Source: Bedellia somnulentella
Lineage: Eukaryota > Arthropoda > Insecta > Lepidoptera > Bedelliidae
Length of the DNA stretch: 64,000 bases
NCBI GenBank assembly: GCA_963576735.1
Contig: OY755184.1
Coordinates: 5,766,001-5,830,000, forward strand
Direction of reading: 5' to 3'
In this document: positions 12,730 through 24,700 of the stretch, one piece after another
How the letters are laid out: each line of letters begins with the position of its first letter
Position numbering within the stretch: position 1 is the first letter of the stretch
Translations under genes and position numbers: made by a program
The notes under the pieces: generated by a model
The model's input: the letters and a program-made list of their open reading frames with translations, nothing else
What the model was told of the DNA's origin: nothing
The model's database searches: none

Positions 12730-13205
12730 AGGAAAGTAAAAATGTTTACAGGCGGCTCTAAAAATAAATCTGACACAGGAGCGGGTGTATTCTCCGAGGA
12801 CCAGCAGTTAAAAATACCTAGACCAATGGTCACCTAGACTTCGCGGCCAAAGCGTTCTTAGCGAGGAAAATCTGGACAAATCAGAGCTCATATAGAGAGT
12901 CACAAAGCCCTAACGGCGATGGGGCGAACCAATGATACTACCATCCCATGGATTAAAGGACACAGCGGATCACACGGCAATGTTGCAGCCGACGATTTCG
13001 CCAGAAGAGGATCAGATACCCCGTTCACAGGCCCACAACCATGTCTGCCTTTACCAAACGACCAGTTAAAAACAATAGTCCGTAAGGCTATACAAGGTTA
13101 TTGGGATGCATGCTGGTCATCGGATCGGATGGCTGTAAACAAGCCAAAACAGCTTTACCCAGGCTCAACAAGCAACTTACTTTTAAACTATATAAATTTC
13201 GAAAC
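12730..13205 (+). pseudogene. LINE RNase H domain remnant
   Basis: A decayed RNase H domain of a non-LTR retrotransposon. The first catalytic motif region reads like 'MFTGGSKNKSDTGAGV' (12737 on; Thr-Gly-Gly-Ser where Thr-Asp-Gly-Ser is expected). After a broken middle, the open part from 12919 has 'IPWIKGHSGSHGNVAADDFA', matching the last RNase H motif (W-x-x-G-H-x-G-x-x-G-N-x-x-A-D). The loss of the first aspartate plus internal stops make it a pseudogene. It could be the same element type as the RT piece at 10480, but no overlap exists to prove it. Confidence 0.75.
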
Positions 13206-13239
13206 ATTGTTCATAGTTCATAATTTTATACAAGAATTA

Positions 13240-14581
13240 TGAAGAAATTAGTTGGGTATTAAGCACGCAGTCTCTGCATAAAATAAATATGTTCATGCCA
13301 TGTTTACGTATCGTTTTTTCAAGTCTGAGTTAACAAAAATGAATTCAACTATTCTTAACTTGTCATAAAATGGTTCAGTTTTGGAAATAGATAACCAATT
13401 GAGTAATTGGTAGTAGGTCAAGTTTTAGAACATAGGTATCCAAATATAAGGTAACCAAATATAATTTAATTTTGACCCATAATTACTGTAGAAACTATTT
13501 AATTTCAAGTTGGAAGGCTAGACTACGTTCTCACGTTGCATAATGTAATTCGGCAAGTTACACGGTGTGACGTCGGCGGTGAGGGGAGCACGGTTGCGTC
13601 ATCGAGCGGCGCGCATCCGGGTTCGTGTCCCCGCCAGCACGCGCTGAAGAAAACTAATGTAGCCCATTTCACGCTTTGCTGTCTGAACACGTGAACATGT
13701 GGAACTTTAAGCTTTGAAATGATTTATAAGGTGTTTATGCATGGCTCTACCTTTGTTTCTTGGAGCTACATGGTTTGATGCAGATTAATATAGGGGGATA
13801 AAAAATTGTTTTGTAAAAAAAAGGTGTACTGAACACGCGGCTTTGAAATCAAACCCTGAAAAGAGGTTATATTTTTAAAAGCTTTCCTAATAGGTCAAAA
13901 CTACACTTGAAATGACGTATATGTCCTAAGCACAATCACACAGTGGTAAACCCTCCCGATATCTATTTTAAAGAAGGCCTTGCCAAATTTATATAACTTG
14001 TTAAGTAATTAAATTCAAGCAACTAAAGATATTTGTTAATGTAGCGTAAGTATTAATTACCTATCAGCATCCTGGTTACACATCCTCATAGCAGATAGCA
14101 GAGCAAAGCTTATTCCGCGTCAGAGCAGAGGAAGGCGCGCGCGGGCGCAAAATCCGTGGGAAGAGTGAGTTCCGGCTGTGCCACTTGAGCCGCCTTTCAC
14201 CGGGCAAGGTCGTTGCGCGGCCGCGCCACTTTCTTTATGCTATGCCAAATACAACCAAATTTATCACGTGACGTCATCCAGTGGTCTGCCGCGGTTTGCA
14301 CTTGCGTTGACACTGGTCGCTTTTGGAATATTATCGTAAGTTGTTACCTAACCGGTAAGTTAAGGCAAGGGAGTCGTGATTCGCAATTCCTGCTGCTTAA
14401 TGCGATTTTGGGCTAACTCCTGAAAATTGTTTCATGTTGCACTTTGATGTTGGTTGCAATTGCAATTTTATTACGCTATTAAAGGGAAAAAATGGAGCGA
14501 CCATGCTTGCTTCTCGATCTATGCAAATTATAATATGTTCTACCGACTTAAAGGTGTAAGGTGTTTTTTTTTGCTTGTTTT
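13240..14581. promoter_or_regulatory. GC-rich patches with an E-box/CRE composite
   Basis: Two GC-rich patches (13555-13645 and 14105-14235) stand out in AT-rich DNA. At about 14264-14278 'TCACGTGACGTCATC' fuses an E-box (CACGTG) with a full cAMP-response element (TGACGTCA), a layout bound by bHLH and bZIP factors. No gene start can be tied to it. Regulatory function is inference from motif content. Confidence 0.3.
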
Positions 14582-14912
14582 CATACATATACCCACGGCT
14601 ATAAATCCCTTAACGGGGTAGCCAGAGCTTTGCAATGAGAAATTCCTCAGCCACTTTTAGAAGTTGATTTGGGAATTCTCGATCTATGATAATGATAATA
14701 TGTTCTACCAACTTATAAATAAGGTGTATGTTTTTTTTGCTTCTTTACATACATACATACATATACTCACGGCTATAAATCCCTTGACGGGGTAGCCAGA
14801 GCTTTGAAATTCATCAGTCACTTTTGGAAGTTGATTTGGGAAAAGATGGTAATAATAAAAATTTTCGGGGACGGGTCTCCAACCACATCGCCCACATTGC
14901 TTGTGCCCACAC
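14582..14912 (+). repeat. Two repeat Z copies in tandem, both truncated
   Basis: The first copy covers 14582-14680 and the second 14746-14912, each starting at the 'ATACTCACGGCTATAAATCC' landmark. The sequence between them duplicates local DNA ('TTCTCGATCTATG', 'ATATGTTCTACC'), so the second looks like a local duplication rather than an independent insertion. Confidence 0.7.
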
Positions 14913-15339
14913 AGTTCTGTTAGATATGTTTCCATTTAATTATTTAGATTACCCCTCCAATCAATTTTCATGATGTTTGATAGCGTGGTTATAAATAAAA
15001 TACAAAATATCAAAATTAATACGTGAATGCTCTGTTGTATATTGAATTTTGTATGAAACATTAGGTTTCCGCCAAATGGCTGTGAAAGCAGTTTCATTTT
15101 GTAAAATAACATATTACCTTTAATTACACGCTTTAATTGAGATCCCAACTTTTAGTGGGAAAATGGTAATGCTGTAAACTAGTCGTGTTAGTATTCTAAA
15201 AAGTGAGATCTCATATCGAAAGTGACAGTGAAGAACTGCGAGATGGTAGAACAGTGTTCCAATTTCTGAACTATTCAGTCATAAAGTCAGTGAAAAAAAG
15301 TTCATTTTTTTATATATTTTAATAAATCAGTACATGCAG

Positions 15340-15562
15340 TAAGAATAGGCTTAGAATAGCGCTACCCCAATCCTACCTGTGGGTGTACGTAAGAGGCATA
15401 TCGGACTGGGGCTTTTTAAGGGATTTTCACCCATCACCAACAACCATTATTTTACCATCTTTTCCCCACTCTGCATCCAAAAGTGGCTGAGGAATTTCTA
15501 ATTCTTCAGCTTTGGCTACCCCTTTTAGGGATTTATAGCCGTGAGTATATGTATAAATGTAT
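15340..15562 (-). repeat. Repeat Z copy
   Basis: Reverse copy, nearly full length, ending with GTATATGTATAAATGTATG at its head side. Confidence 0.8.
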
Positions 15563-18200
15563 GAAGTACCTAATATTGAAAAAAATAGGCCATATTTCTT
15601 CCCACCATCACTATCGTACGACCGTGACCGAGATACCTGAATCTTTTAAATAATCTATCTTGCCTACCTTACCTTTTTTACCTTTTAACTTTCTTCGGTG
15701 TTTCATACATCAAATTTATATTAACTTCATGGCAAAAAAATATTGAAATGGCCATGGCCGAAAAGTAAATTTATAATGGAATAGGTGGTAATCCCCGATA
15801 ATAGCCCAGACAGTCAGGGTCTGGAAACAAAGTTCAAGAACCGACCGATGACGGACGATCCGAGCCATAATGAGCAACTTTCTGCCTTAGTGCTGGAATC
15901 GAAAAGCCAAGGATATCTAACCGCTAAGTTACTCACAATGCCGGTTGAAACTAACCCATTCACGGATTAAATAATTGGGATAGTTTTAGTCACGAAACCC
16001 TTGTCATGAGGTATAGTAAAATCCCCTAGATACATATACTCTTAACTGCGACAGATCGCGTCGCGTACCACGATATCAGATTAATTCGCCAGAATAGTCC
16101 TGTCAATGTTATAAGATTGATCCGAATGGATTTTGGCACGGACTTTTTTTATGGTTCAGGAAAATACTGCAAATACGGCATTCCAACTTCTAAGTAACTC
16201 AATTTGCTCAAAAAAGACTGCCCCATATCTTCCCACCACCACCACTACTTTAAGAGATAATGAAATACCTGGATATTTTCAATTGTTGATTTTGCCTATA
16301 TTTTTTACCCTCTTTGCTCTGAACGCTGTTAATGCAGTGTCCCTTTATTGTCCTTTATTGTCTCCCATTGTGGTGACTTAAACACATCAACTTTAATTTA
16401 TCGGATACTTTTTTCTATTTAATTGGCTTGTTAATGATTGTCCTAATGAGTCACATAAAAGAGCCGTTTGATTACAAACCTACAGATAACCTAGGAATAA
16501 TATAAAAAATACTTCTCTTTCTTTTTTTTAAATCTTTTTGTTCATGAAAACCTCATGTGGGGAGTATTTTATTCTTTATTTATTACTTCTCTTTCTGTTT
16601 TGTTTAAATACTTTTGTATCACCCTTTTAAGCGACAAATAAAATAGAAGCCAAAAGCACCATAGGATAACAGTAATATCCAAATATAACTTTAACTTTCC
16701 GCCATTGGACATTCGATTACCACATATCGCCTACACAATATATGAATGAATGACATAAGACATTTGGACTGATACATTCGTATTAATCACAGCTACTTGC
16801 TATTCAAGATACACAGCAAGTAGACGTCAAAGCTTGGAATTATCAATTTGCGGTCACTTACAACCTACGTCAAGGGACTCACGTTAGCGCGCCACATAGC
16901 ATACCTAGCGGAATTGCGTAAAAAGGTTGGACTAAACATTAAACAAGCTCATTGTTAGAAAGTGAGTATGCGCGTAGATCCGGCTCTGGGCGGAACTATT
17001 ACTCATGATGTTCATGAAATCGCATACTTTGCTGATAAAACGGATGCGAATAAAAGTTGCGCAACTTATTATTGATTTGCATCAAATTTTCTTCAATCTT
17101 ATAATTTTTTATTTGGAATTTGTTAAATACTTGAGAAAGTTAGAAAAGGGATATCGTGAAATATCGCTCAAATAAGTCCACATCCCGATGTTAAATATTT
17201 TAAAGAAAATAATGTTTTTAGAATGAGAATATTTGTCAACACACTGGCTGAATTATGAAAAGTATAACAGCTTATGACCCAACTAAGATTTTTGTTAATT
17301 AGTGCGCACTATTTCATCTTCTCTTTATACTTAAACGGAATATACGGAGTTATCCGTTCAATGCTTTAGAGAAAATTATCCGTATCAATTATTACTTTGG
17401 TTATAAATTATAATACCCAAATTGACCGTGAGCTCAAAAACGCAGGCGTCCGAAGTATGAAGAATAAAAGAGCGTGCATGAAAAATTTGATGGATGTAAA
17501 CGAAGCTAAAGAGGTGTCAGGATCGTACGAGGTGGCGAACGTTAGTCTCTGCCTACCCCAATGGGAACTAATGGTGTAATATATGTTATATTATGTTTCA
17601 AATCAAGTTAATGCACGTTTTAAACACTCGCAGTTTTTAGACATTATAAATAATAATCGGGATGAACCAACGATTAAATTTGAAATTACTTACGTGATAT
17701 GTTTACTCCACGTTAAAATCCAGTTTTTTTAAATAATAGTAAGTAAACTTAATTTTGCTACACAAATGTGTTTCAGCGTTTCCTTAAAAACCTCCTTGGC
17801 TATAAAGACTTGCTTTACTTACTTGTATTATAATGTAAATTTCATTTCAATTTAATGCCAGTAATTTTTTTGCAGCTTATTATGAAACCATATCGAGCCT
17901 TCAAGAGTATGTAAAATTTGGTATAATTACAGTTAAGGTAAAGAAATTAGCGCAAAGCATTATTTTTACGCTGTCTTTATTACACAGTCTTAATTGATGT
18001 ACGTTAAAAAAAGCATAATAGGATATTGGGGGCTCTTTAATGATTGTTGGACGATGTGGCTGCTGATCCACTATCCAGCACCAGCCACCCTTTGTGGCAT
18101 AGAAATTTCTTATACTGAAGTTTGAAAACCCCAAAATCCTAAGAAACACACGTGAAAATTGGGTTAGTGATACTCTAAGCTTACACAACACAGCTTTTTC
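15563..18200. other. Intergenic, small repeat fragments only
   Basis: No supported gene. It contains a remnant (about 16521-16570) of the tRNA-bearing repeat best seen at 48140-48300 ('TTGTTCATGAAAACCTCATG') and the LINE tail at 17420. The 82-aa and 61-aa open frames here have no recognisable features. Confidence 0.5.
17420..17580 (+). repeat. LINE 3'-end fragment
   Basis: This is the same tail as the LINE ending at 38221: 'GTCCGAAGTATGAAGAATAA', 'GATGGATGTAAACGAAGCTA' and 'GCCTACCCCAATGGGAAC'. It is 5'-truncated to about 160 bp, with a small deletion in the 'GAGGTTTGTCAGGATCG' box. Confidence 0.8.
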
Positions 18201-18203
18201 ATA

Positions 18204-19355
18204 TTATACATGGGACACTCAGAAAATTTTGCGAAAATAAAAACAATGTTCTATGGGTAAAAATGTTTTTATTAAATCTTTTCAAAGTACTCTCCACCAG
18301 GATCTATACAAAGTTTCATACGTCTAAACCAGTTTTCGAAACACTTTTTCCAGTCCGCCGCAGACACCTCATTTACAGCCCGCTGAAACGCTGACAGCGC
18401 ATCTTCCGGCGATGAAAATTGTATCCCTTTGAGTTGATTTTTTATTTTAGGGAATAAAAAGAAGTCACACGGTGCCAGGTCATGGCTGTAAGGAGGGTGA
18501 CCCAAGAGTTTGACCGGCGTGCTGTTCAGGAAGTCCGTCGTTTTGAGCGCGGTGTGAGCGGGCGCGTTGTCGTGGTGAAGCAGTAGCCCGCGGAGCCCTG
18601 TGTTTGGTCGATTGTTGCTCACAACTGAGAAAACTACTGGCAAGCATTTAATAGTATACCAGTCTGCGTTAATACTTCTTTGATCTTGTAAAGGAATTGA
18701 CACCAAATAACCAGTCATATTGAAAAAACTTGCCATCAAAATCTTCCCACCGCTTCTAGATCTCTTCACTTTGGTAGGGGTCGCTTCGTTTTGAAATACC
18801 CAAACCGTCGACTGGCGCTTCGTTTCTGGATCGTATTGATAAATCCAGGACTCATCACCTGTAACGATGTCGTAAACATGCCGAGACGAGCCAGCATCAA
18901 ATTTATTAATCATATCACGACACCATTCCACCCGAGCCTGTTTCTGTACCTCGGTGAGGTTGTGTAGCACCCAGCGTGAAACTATCCTCCTCACGTGAAG
19001 ATGTTCGTGTAAAATCTCATGAACGCTTCCCGATCCAATCTGCATAATGTGTTGAATCTCTAGATACGTTATTCGCCTATTGTCATGAATTAAATTTTTC
19101 ACTTCTACCACGTTTTCATCCGTAACAGCCGTTAGAGGGCGACCATTTCTTTCTTCATCCCGCAAAGTTAATCGACCACGCTTGAATTCGTTATACCAAC
19201 GATACACGATTGCCTTAGAAGGCCCTTCATCCATAAACGCCATTTGAAGTCTATCGTATGATTCGTCTGGTTTTAAGCGACATTTGAAATCGTAAGAAAT
19301 CATAGCGCGAAAATGTTCCCGGCTCAGATAAATTTTTCAGTAAGACACGAAAATT
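18204..19355 (-). mobile_element. Mariner element, candidate limits
   Basis: The limits are set around the intact transposase ORF by a weakly matching terminal pair. The left side, after a TA, reads 'CATGGGACACTCAGAAAATT'. The right side, in reverse complement, reads 'CGTGTCTTACTGAAAAATTT'. Only the inner ten or so bases match well, so the true ends, and whether both are intact, are uncertain. Confidence 0.5.
18272..19303 (-). CDS. Mariner-family transposase, intact
   Basis: A cut-and-paste transposase of the Tc1/mariner superfamily that binds terminal inverted repeats and inserts at TA. The 343-residue ORF is uninterrupted, close to the usual mariner length. An N-terminal helix-turn-helix region includes 'YRWYNEFKRGR' and 'RNGRPLTAVTDENV'. 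The catalytic triad is complete: first Asp in 'VTGDESWIY', second in 'LLHHDNAPAHTA', third in 'HDLAPCDFFLFPKIKNQLKG'. The last two Asp are separated by 34 residues, the D,D34D signature of true mariners. 'YSHDLAPCDFF' is the usual mariner form. The gene is in an AT-rich, gene-free region 2.5 kb upstream of xmas and on the opposite strand. An intact frame suggests a fairly young copy. Activity depends on its ends, which look imperfect. Confidence 0.95.
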   Translation of the reverse strand: MISYDFKCRLKPDESYDRLQMAFMDEGPSKAIVYRWYNEFKRGRLTLRDEERNGRPLTAVTDENVVEVKNLIHDNRRITYLEIQHIMQIGSGSVHEILHEHLHVRRIVSRWVLHNLTEVQKQARVEWCRDMINKFDAGSSRHVYDIVTGDESWIYQYDPETKRQSTVWVFQNEATPTKVKRSRSGGKILMASFFNMTGYLVSIPLQDQRSINADWYTIKCLPVVFSVVSNNRPNTGLRGLLLHHDNAPAHTALKTTDFLNSTPVKLLGHPPYSHDLAPCDFFLFPKIKNQLKGIQFSSPEDALSAFQRAVNEVSAADWKKCFENWFRRMKLCIDPGGEYFEKI

Positions 19356-19599
19356 TAAAATAGTTCGTAAAAAATAAAGAGGGAAATTTTAAAATTGGAA
19401 CGTACCTTTTTTTATTTATAAAGACTCATATTTTCAGTATACATTACAACCGGCCAGTGTTTCATACATTAAAACCTTTTTTCGCAATACTTTCTGAGTG
19501 GCCTGGTAAATATTACCGGGTTACAGCTCAATATTGATATATAAATAACACTTACTCATTGGTGGCATTTCAAGTCATGGTTAATTTAAGTCAAAAATA

Positions 19600-19815
19600 C
19601 TTATATCCGCCACCGTCCGTCCGTGTTCCCGCGGAACAAGCAAAATCTTGCGTATTTAACCGGCAAAGACAATCCGTGCGGCCGCGCCTCGCGCGTTTTA
19701 TGGTATCGTAAGTAAACCTCCGTTAAAACTCCGCATAATTTTTGCGGAGGAGGATGCGGAAGTATGATTCTTTGCGGAAGTTCCGCAGTAACGGAGGCGG
19801 AGTTCAATTACAACC
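19600..19815. repeat. GC-rich imperfect inverted repeat, possible MITE
   Basis: A ~215-bp GC-rich patch opens with 'TCCGCCACCGTCCGTCCGTG' and closes with 'GTAACGGAGGCGGAGTTC', which are imperfectly complementary. GCGGAA/TTCCGC motifs recur inside. No clear target duplication is visible. A small non-autonomous DNA element is possible. Confidence 0.35.
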
Positions 19816-20084
19816 CTACTATCAAAAATGCTTATAATTTTCATAACTTTGAAATTTAATATGAAAACTGTTGTTCAGAGCAGAGATAAGACATAGTGGT
19901 AGGTAAGCGTATCGCCACTTTTTAAGAATATAAGTCACGTGACTAAGTACAACTTAGCCATGTGATTTCGTCACGATGTTTTCCCCCACCCTTGACAAAC
20001 GACACATTGTATGGTAGGCCGTAGTTCGTGCCACTAAGCAATCATAATTAAAGCTTTAAAGGTTTTTATTAGTTATTTCTTGAG

Positions 20085-20455
20085 TTGTAGGCCTATCGCC
20101 GTTTTGTACGAATACACTGTCACATGACTAAGTACAACTCAGCCATGTGGGTTTCCTCACGATGTTTTCCCTCACCGTTAACAACCATGATAAATTAACC
20201 ACACATATGACTTTAGAAAAGACAAATTGGTGTAGCCCCGACCCAGGATTGGAATTCACGCCCTTCAGTTTTCGGGCGGGTGTTCTATCACGTTCTAGCC
20301 CCCTATCACGTGAGTACACTGTCTAAGCAAAACGTGGGTACCTTCTCTGGACACTAGATGGCACTGCCATGTGAGTTCAGAAGTATTGGTACCTCTGCCA
20401 ACCCCTTCGGGGATAAACGGCGTGAACGTTTATGTTATGTTATGTTATGTTCTTG
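20085..20455. repeat. SINE pair in opposite orientations
   Basis: 20090-20300 is a reverse copy of the tRNA-derived SINE: its head, in reverse, ends with GGCGGGTGTTCTATCACG and its body contains 'CTCACCGTTAACAACCATGA'. It is joined to a forward tail of the same family (20300-20430: 'CTGTCTAAGCAAAACGTGGG', 'GGATAAACGGCGTGAACG'). It ends in a (GTTAT)n tract at 20432-20452. Confidence 0.7.
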
Positions 20456-21144
20456 AGTTGTGCACGCTTACTTATGTTGCTTAAAAGTTACAGTAAGTAG
20501 TTCAAGTGGAATCTTGTTTTATCTTAATTCCCCATTAGAAACTGGCGTAATTATTGTTCCAAGACGTACCAATTGGAACGTATTTGAGACTTCACTACGC
20601 GCGAGCTTATGAAGTTATATATAACGCATCTGTCTCTTGTTTATATTATGTAACTGACATGCACATAGCATTTTCTTTGTTCTATGTGGCGAAGCTGGTA
20701 AGCGATTATATTTCTCGCACAGCTCCAATTTTTTGGCATCACGAAGCCTTCATACCTTGTGAAAGACAATTTATTCAACAAAATAATGTGCTTCAAAAAC
20801 TCAATACTGGCAAAAGCTTAGTACATTGCCATTCATAAAAACCTGACATTGACTTGACTGTAGGCATGGAACATTTCACAAGTAGCATATGATTAATCAT
20901 ATGATTGTAATAATCATAAGTCATATGATAATAGCATTTAGAAAGGTTGCTACTAATCATTCCTGGTCGCACCACATCTAAATCATGACATTGAATGAAA
21001 TCATAAGAAAAGCAAAGCGAGTGACTTGTAGGCGGGTTTATTAATAGTTATTTTTACTATTTTAGTACTTTTGTGTATATATGATAAATAAAACTTATAT
21101 AAAGTTTAATTTAATTATGGCAATATCATACATCCATACATAGA

Positions 21145-21235
21145 TATAATCACGCCATTAGTTCCGATTGGGGTAGGCAGAGACTATTGATCCTCGACAA
21201 ACCTCTCTAGCTTCGTTTACATCCATCAATCTTAT
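21145..21235 (-). repeat. LINE 3'-end fragment
   Basis: Reverse copy of the same LINE tail: 'GGGGTAGGCAGAGACTATTG' and 'TTTACATCCATCAATC' are the complements of the end of the ORF at 38221. Confidence 0.75.
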
Positions 21236-21532
21236 ATCAATGGCAATATCAAATCTATAAAAAATAATAATAATCAAAGTATGTTTGCTTAAGCGTAACT
21301 ACAAAAATGACTACCTCTATTTCAACTGCAACCTTATCCTTATCGTAAATTATAATGTAAAATCATATGCATATTGCATATTGCATGTAGTATGAAATAT
21401 CATAATTTTTAAAAATCATGAACTGTGAAAAATAGCAGTAAAAATCCTATGATAAAGCTTAGCAATAGCACCAAATGATTATGAATTAAAAGTAGCAATC
21501 ATTGCCATGCCTACTTGACTGACGTATGCGTA

Positions 21533-21540
21533 TGACGTCA
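21533..21540. promoter_or_regulatory. CRE-like site upstream of xmas
   Basis: A full palindromic TGACGTCA sits 222 bp upstream of the xmas start codon, with a TGACGTATGCG half-like site just before it (from 21519). bZIP factors of the CREB/ATF family bind this sequence. That it drives xmas is inference from position. Confidence 0.4.
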
Positions 21541-21761
21541 TTCATAAGTAAGGTTATGTGGTGTTTGTGTTGTTTTGTACTTAGCATTTTTATATTTTTA
21601 GCTATATCTGCATCAGTACCTCAGCTATAAAATTGTGATGAATCTAGTGAATGTAGCAAACACTATTTGTTCGTGTATAACCAAAAAATTTTGGAACAAA
21701 TTACTGTATAAATAATTTCGTCGTAATTCAAAAACGGGGGAAATTCCTTCGCAAGAATAAA

Positions 21762-24700
21762 ATGGATATAAAACTGAATTCACCGAAGCAAAAGAAAATA
21801 AGAAGTCCTGGAGACATAGACACTTCTTCTTTAAAACACTGTGTCACGTATGTAAAGTCTATATACTCGCAATTTATTAATCTGTAATTTTACAAGAGGT
21901 AGTAATAAAAGATATTAAAAATATCAATACATTTCAGATGCAACAATGTCCCAGAGAGCTTGTTCGATGCCACTAATGTAAAAAAGCATTTTAGTAAATT
22001 TGGCCGTGTACAAAAGATACGTCTGTTTCCCAAAAAACAAATTATCATGATAGAGTATGATCAGTTAGCTTCAGCAGAAAAGGCGGTTCTAAATGCTGGA
22101 GCTTTTGATGGGTTCATGTTTGATGTGACGAGGACGAAACCGAAAATGTGAGTATCTGATTCAAATAGTGGTAGAGGTATAGTAACAGCTAGTAAGGTGA
22201 CCTATGTGAGTTTTGAAGAGAGAGAGAGCTATAATCACACATAGCTCACTATCGCGTAAAATTTGTGACCTGTGTCCATCAAAGGCTCGGAGAATGACCA
22301 AATACTGTTGCACCAGATGTAAGAAGGCTATTTGTGGCCCGCATAATGTTGACATGTGTGGCAACTCTCTAGACTGGTATATTGATAGTTACTTTGTACT
22401 TAATTTGTTAATTCACACTCTTAATACTACAGTGACCTAAGTCGAAATGTTGATGTGTTGAGATACTAGACTTCACAGACCTTAAAATCATGCTCAACAA
22501 CATATGAATACGAGATGATAAAGACCTAAGTGAAATTGAACCTTTTTGTGTTAAGAATATGGGTGTTTTCTCGTGCTATGTTGTAGAACATGCTTTTAAG
22601 GTCTGTAAAGTATTGTAACTCAATTCATCAAAATTTTGACATAGGTTACTGTAGTATTAAGCGTGCAAATTATAAACTTTACTTTTGTGCCATGTAACAA
22701 GCTCCTAACTTAATAAAATATTTATTATTATACTTCACTATCAGTCTGCACATCAAAGGTATAGTGAAACAATTAAAATACTTTAGTTTAGAAACTGTTT
22801 AGGATTCATAGCCATGAAAAAAGGATAAGTAATTCCATCACAACTAATATGATGTTCACACCAAGGGGCACCAGTTTACACTCTAAATAGTTATTGGTAG
22901 GCTAGTATTAGTAGACTATAATTGTAACTTTTTCAGGAGAAGGCATAGTAAGAAAGAAGATGATCCAGATTGGGTGCCCGATTCTGATGTTGAAGAAGAA
23001 CTATCAGCAATGAGTAACACACCTACTTACTCACTAAGGAAACATGGTATGATTGGGATTTATTAGATTCGGAGAAATAGTTTGATATTATTACTGAATA
23101 TATATATTATTTGCTAGCTCAGTGTGATGTAGTGTAGTAGACCTCAGACAGAGAGGTGTGAGTTAGAATCCTGAGTTGGGAGTACACCTGGTTGGTTAAT
23201 TTATCATGGTTGCTAACAGTGAGTGAACACATTATGAAGAAACACACATGACTGCATTGTACATAAATAAATGGTGATAGAACTATCAAGTGAGTACAAA
23301 ATCTCACCACACCACAAAATCTGGATACTCTGTACTCCAGGGTACATCAATATCACATATTAATCAGAAGTATTACCTACTATCAATGCCACCCCTTTGC
23401 GGATATACGGCGTTGATATTAGATAGAGTTTGTGTCTTGTAAATTTGGTATTTCATAACACCTAAATTTGAATGACCCCACCACCTCCAGTTATGCTTTA
23501 TTTGATTTCAGATATGGATGTAGACCAATCAAAACAAGTCGCAAAAAGTGTAAAACCAGTGAAAGTTACTCCAGTGAGAAAAAAAGTTAAAGAAGCTACA
23601 GTGTAAGTATAGAAAATAATCATTTTAATTTTCATGTGTTTTTGAGTTTGCTACGGCCTCTGAAGAAGCGTCGCCTAATATATTAAATCATGCTAAATGC
23701 GCACATCTCTGCACAATCATCATTTTAAATGAAATATCTTCAGTTCTACATACATACATATACTCACGGCTATGAATCCCCAGAAGGGGTAGCCAGAGCT
23801 AAGGAATTAGAAATTCTTCAGCCACTTTTAGAAGTTAAATGGGGGAAAAGATGTAAAATAAAGGTTGTTGGTGATGGGTCTCCAACCGCATCACCCAAAT
23901 TTCCTTTAAAAAGCCCCAATACCCTTAGTTGCCGCTTATGTATAAATGAAATGGGGTAGTGCTATTCTGAGCCAACACTACACAGCTTCAGTTCTAATAT
24001 GACTACTACTAATTGTGAAAGTTAGTTAGTAATATTTCCAATTTGGGGTTTGTGATAAAACAGCATTGAATATTAAAAGCAACTTTTATTCTAGATCAAA
24101 TTCTTCAAGCAGTTTGGGTACTGTTATGACCACTACAAGTTTAAGTACCTTGGAGGCTGCAGCTGAGCTAGTGCAACTTAAGTCTCGAATTTCATTGACA
24201 CCTGATGAGCAATGGCATACCCTGGATGCTAGAGATAGGTAAGCATTTTATATTTGTGCTTGAATTCTTCAAAAGTCTACTGACTTACTATTTGGTAAGA
24301 AATCGTGATGATTGGAAGTTAATGTCATAAAGTGAATTCAAATGAGCGACTTTTAGATGGATGGAAACTTGCCGTGTATTGTGAGCTTCAGGTCTTAAAG
24401 ATGCGATGAGATTGAAGATGCAATTAAGATATTTGAGTTTTTCTTAAGTTGTGGTGGTTGATGTGTCTGGAAATATATCGCGATCGAAAAGTAACCAATG
24501 TATACAAGTAGCAAGTAACCTTGATAAGATTAAATCTGTAACTATCCCTTTTAAGATTAAATCCATGCGTGCAGCATAAGTACTTTAAATGACTAGAGTG
24601 TTACGAGTAGATAAAGCATAGTTGCTTTTTTTTTCTTTTTCTTATTTTGCACCACATGTATAGATATTGATCAAAAGTGAAAAAAGCCACGTAATAATTC

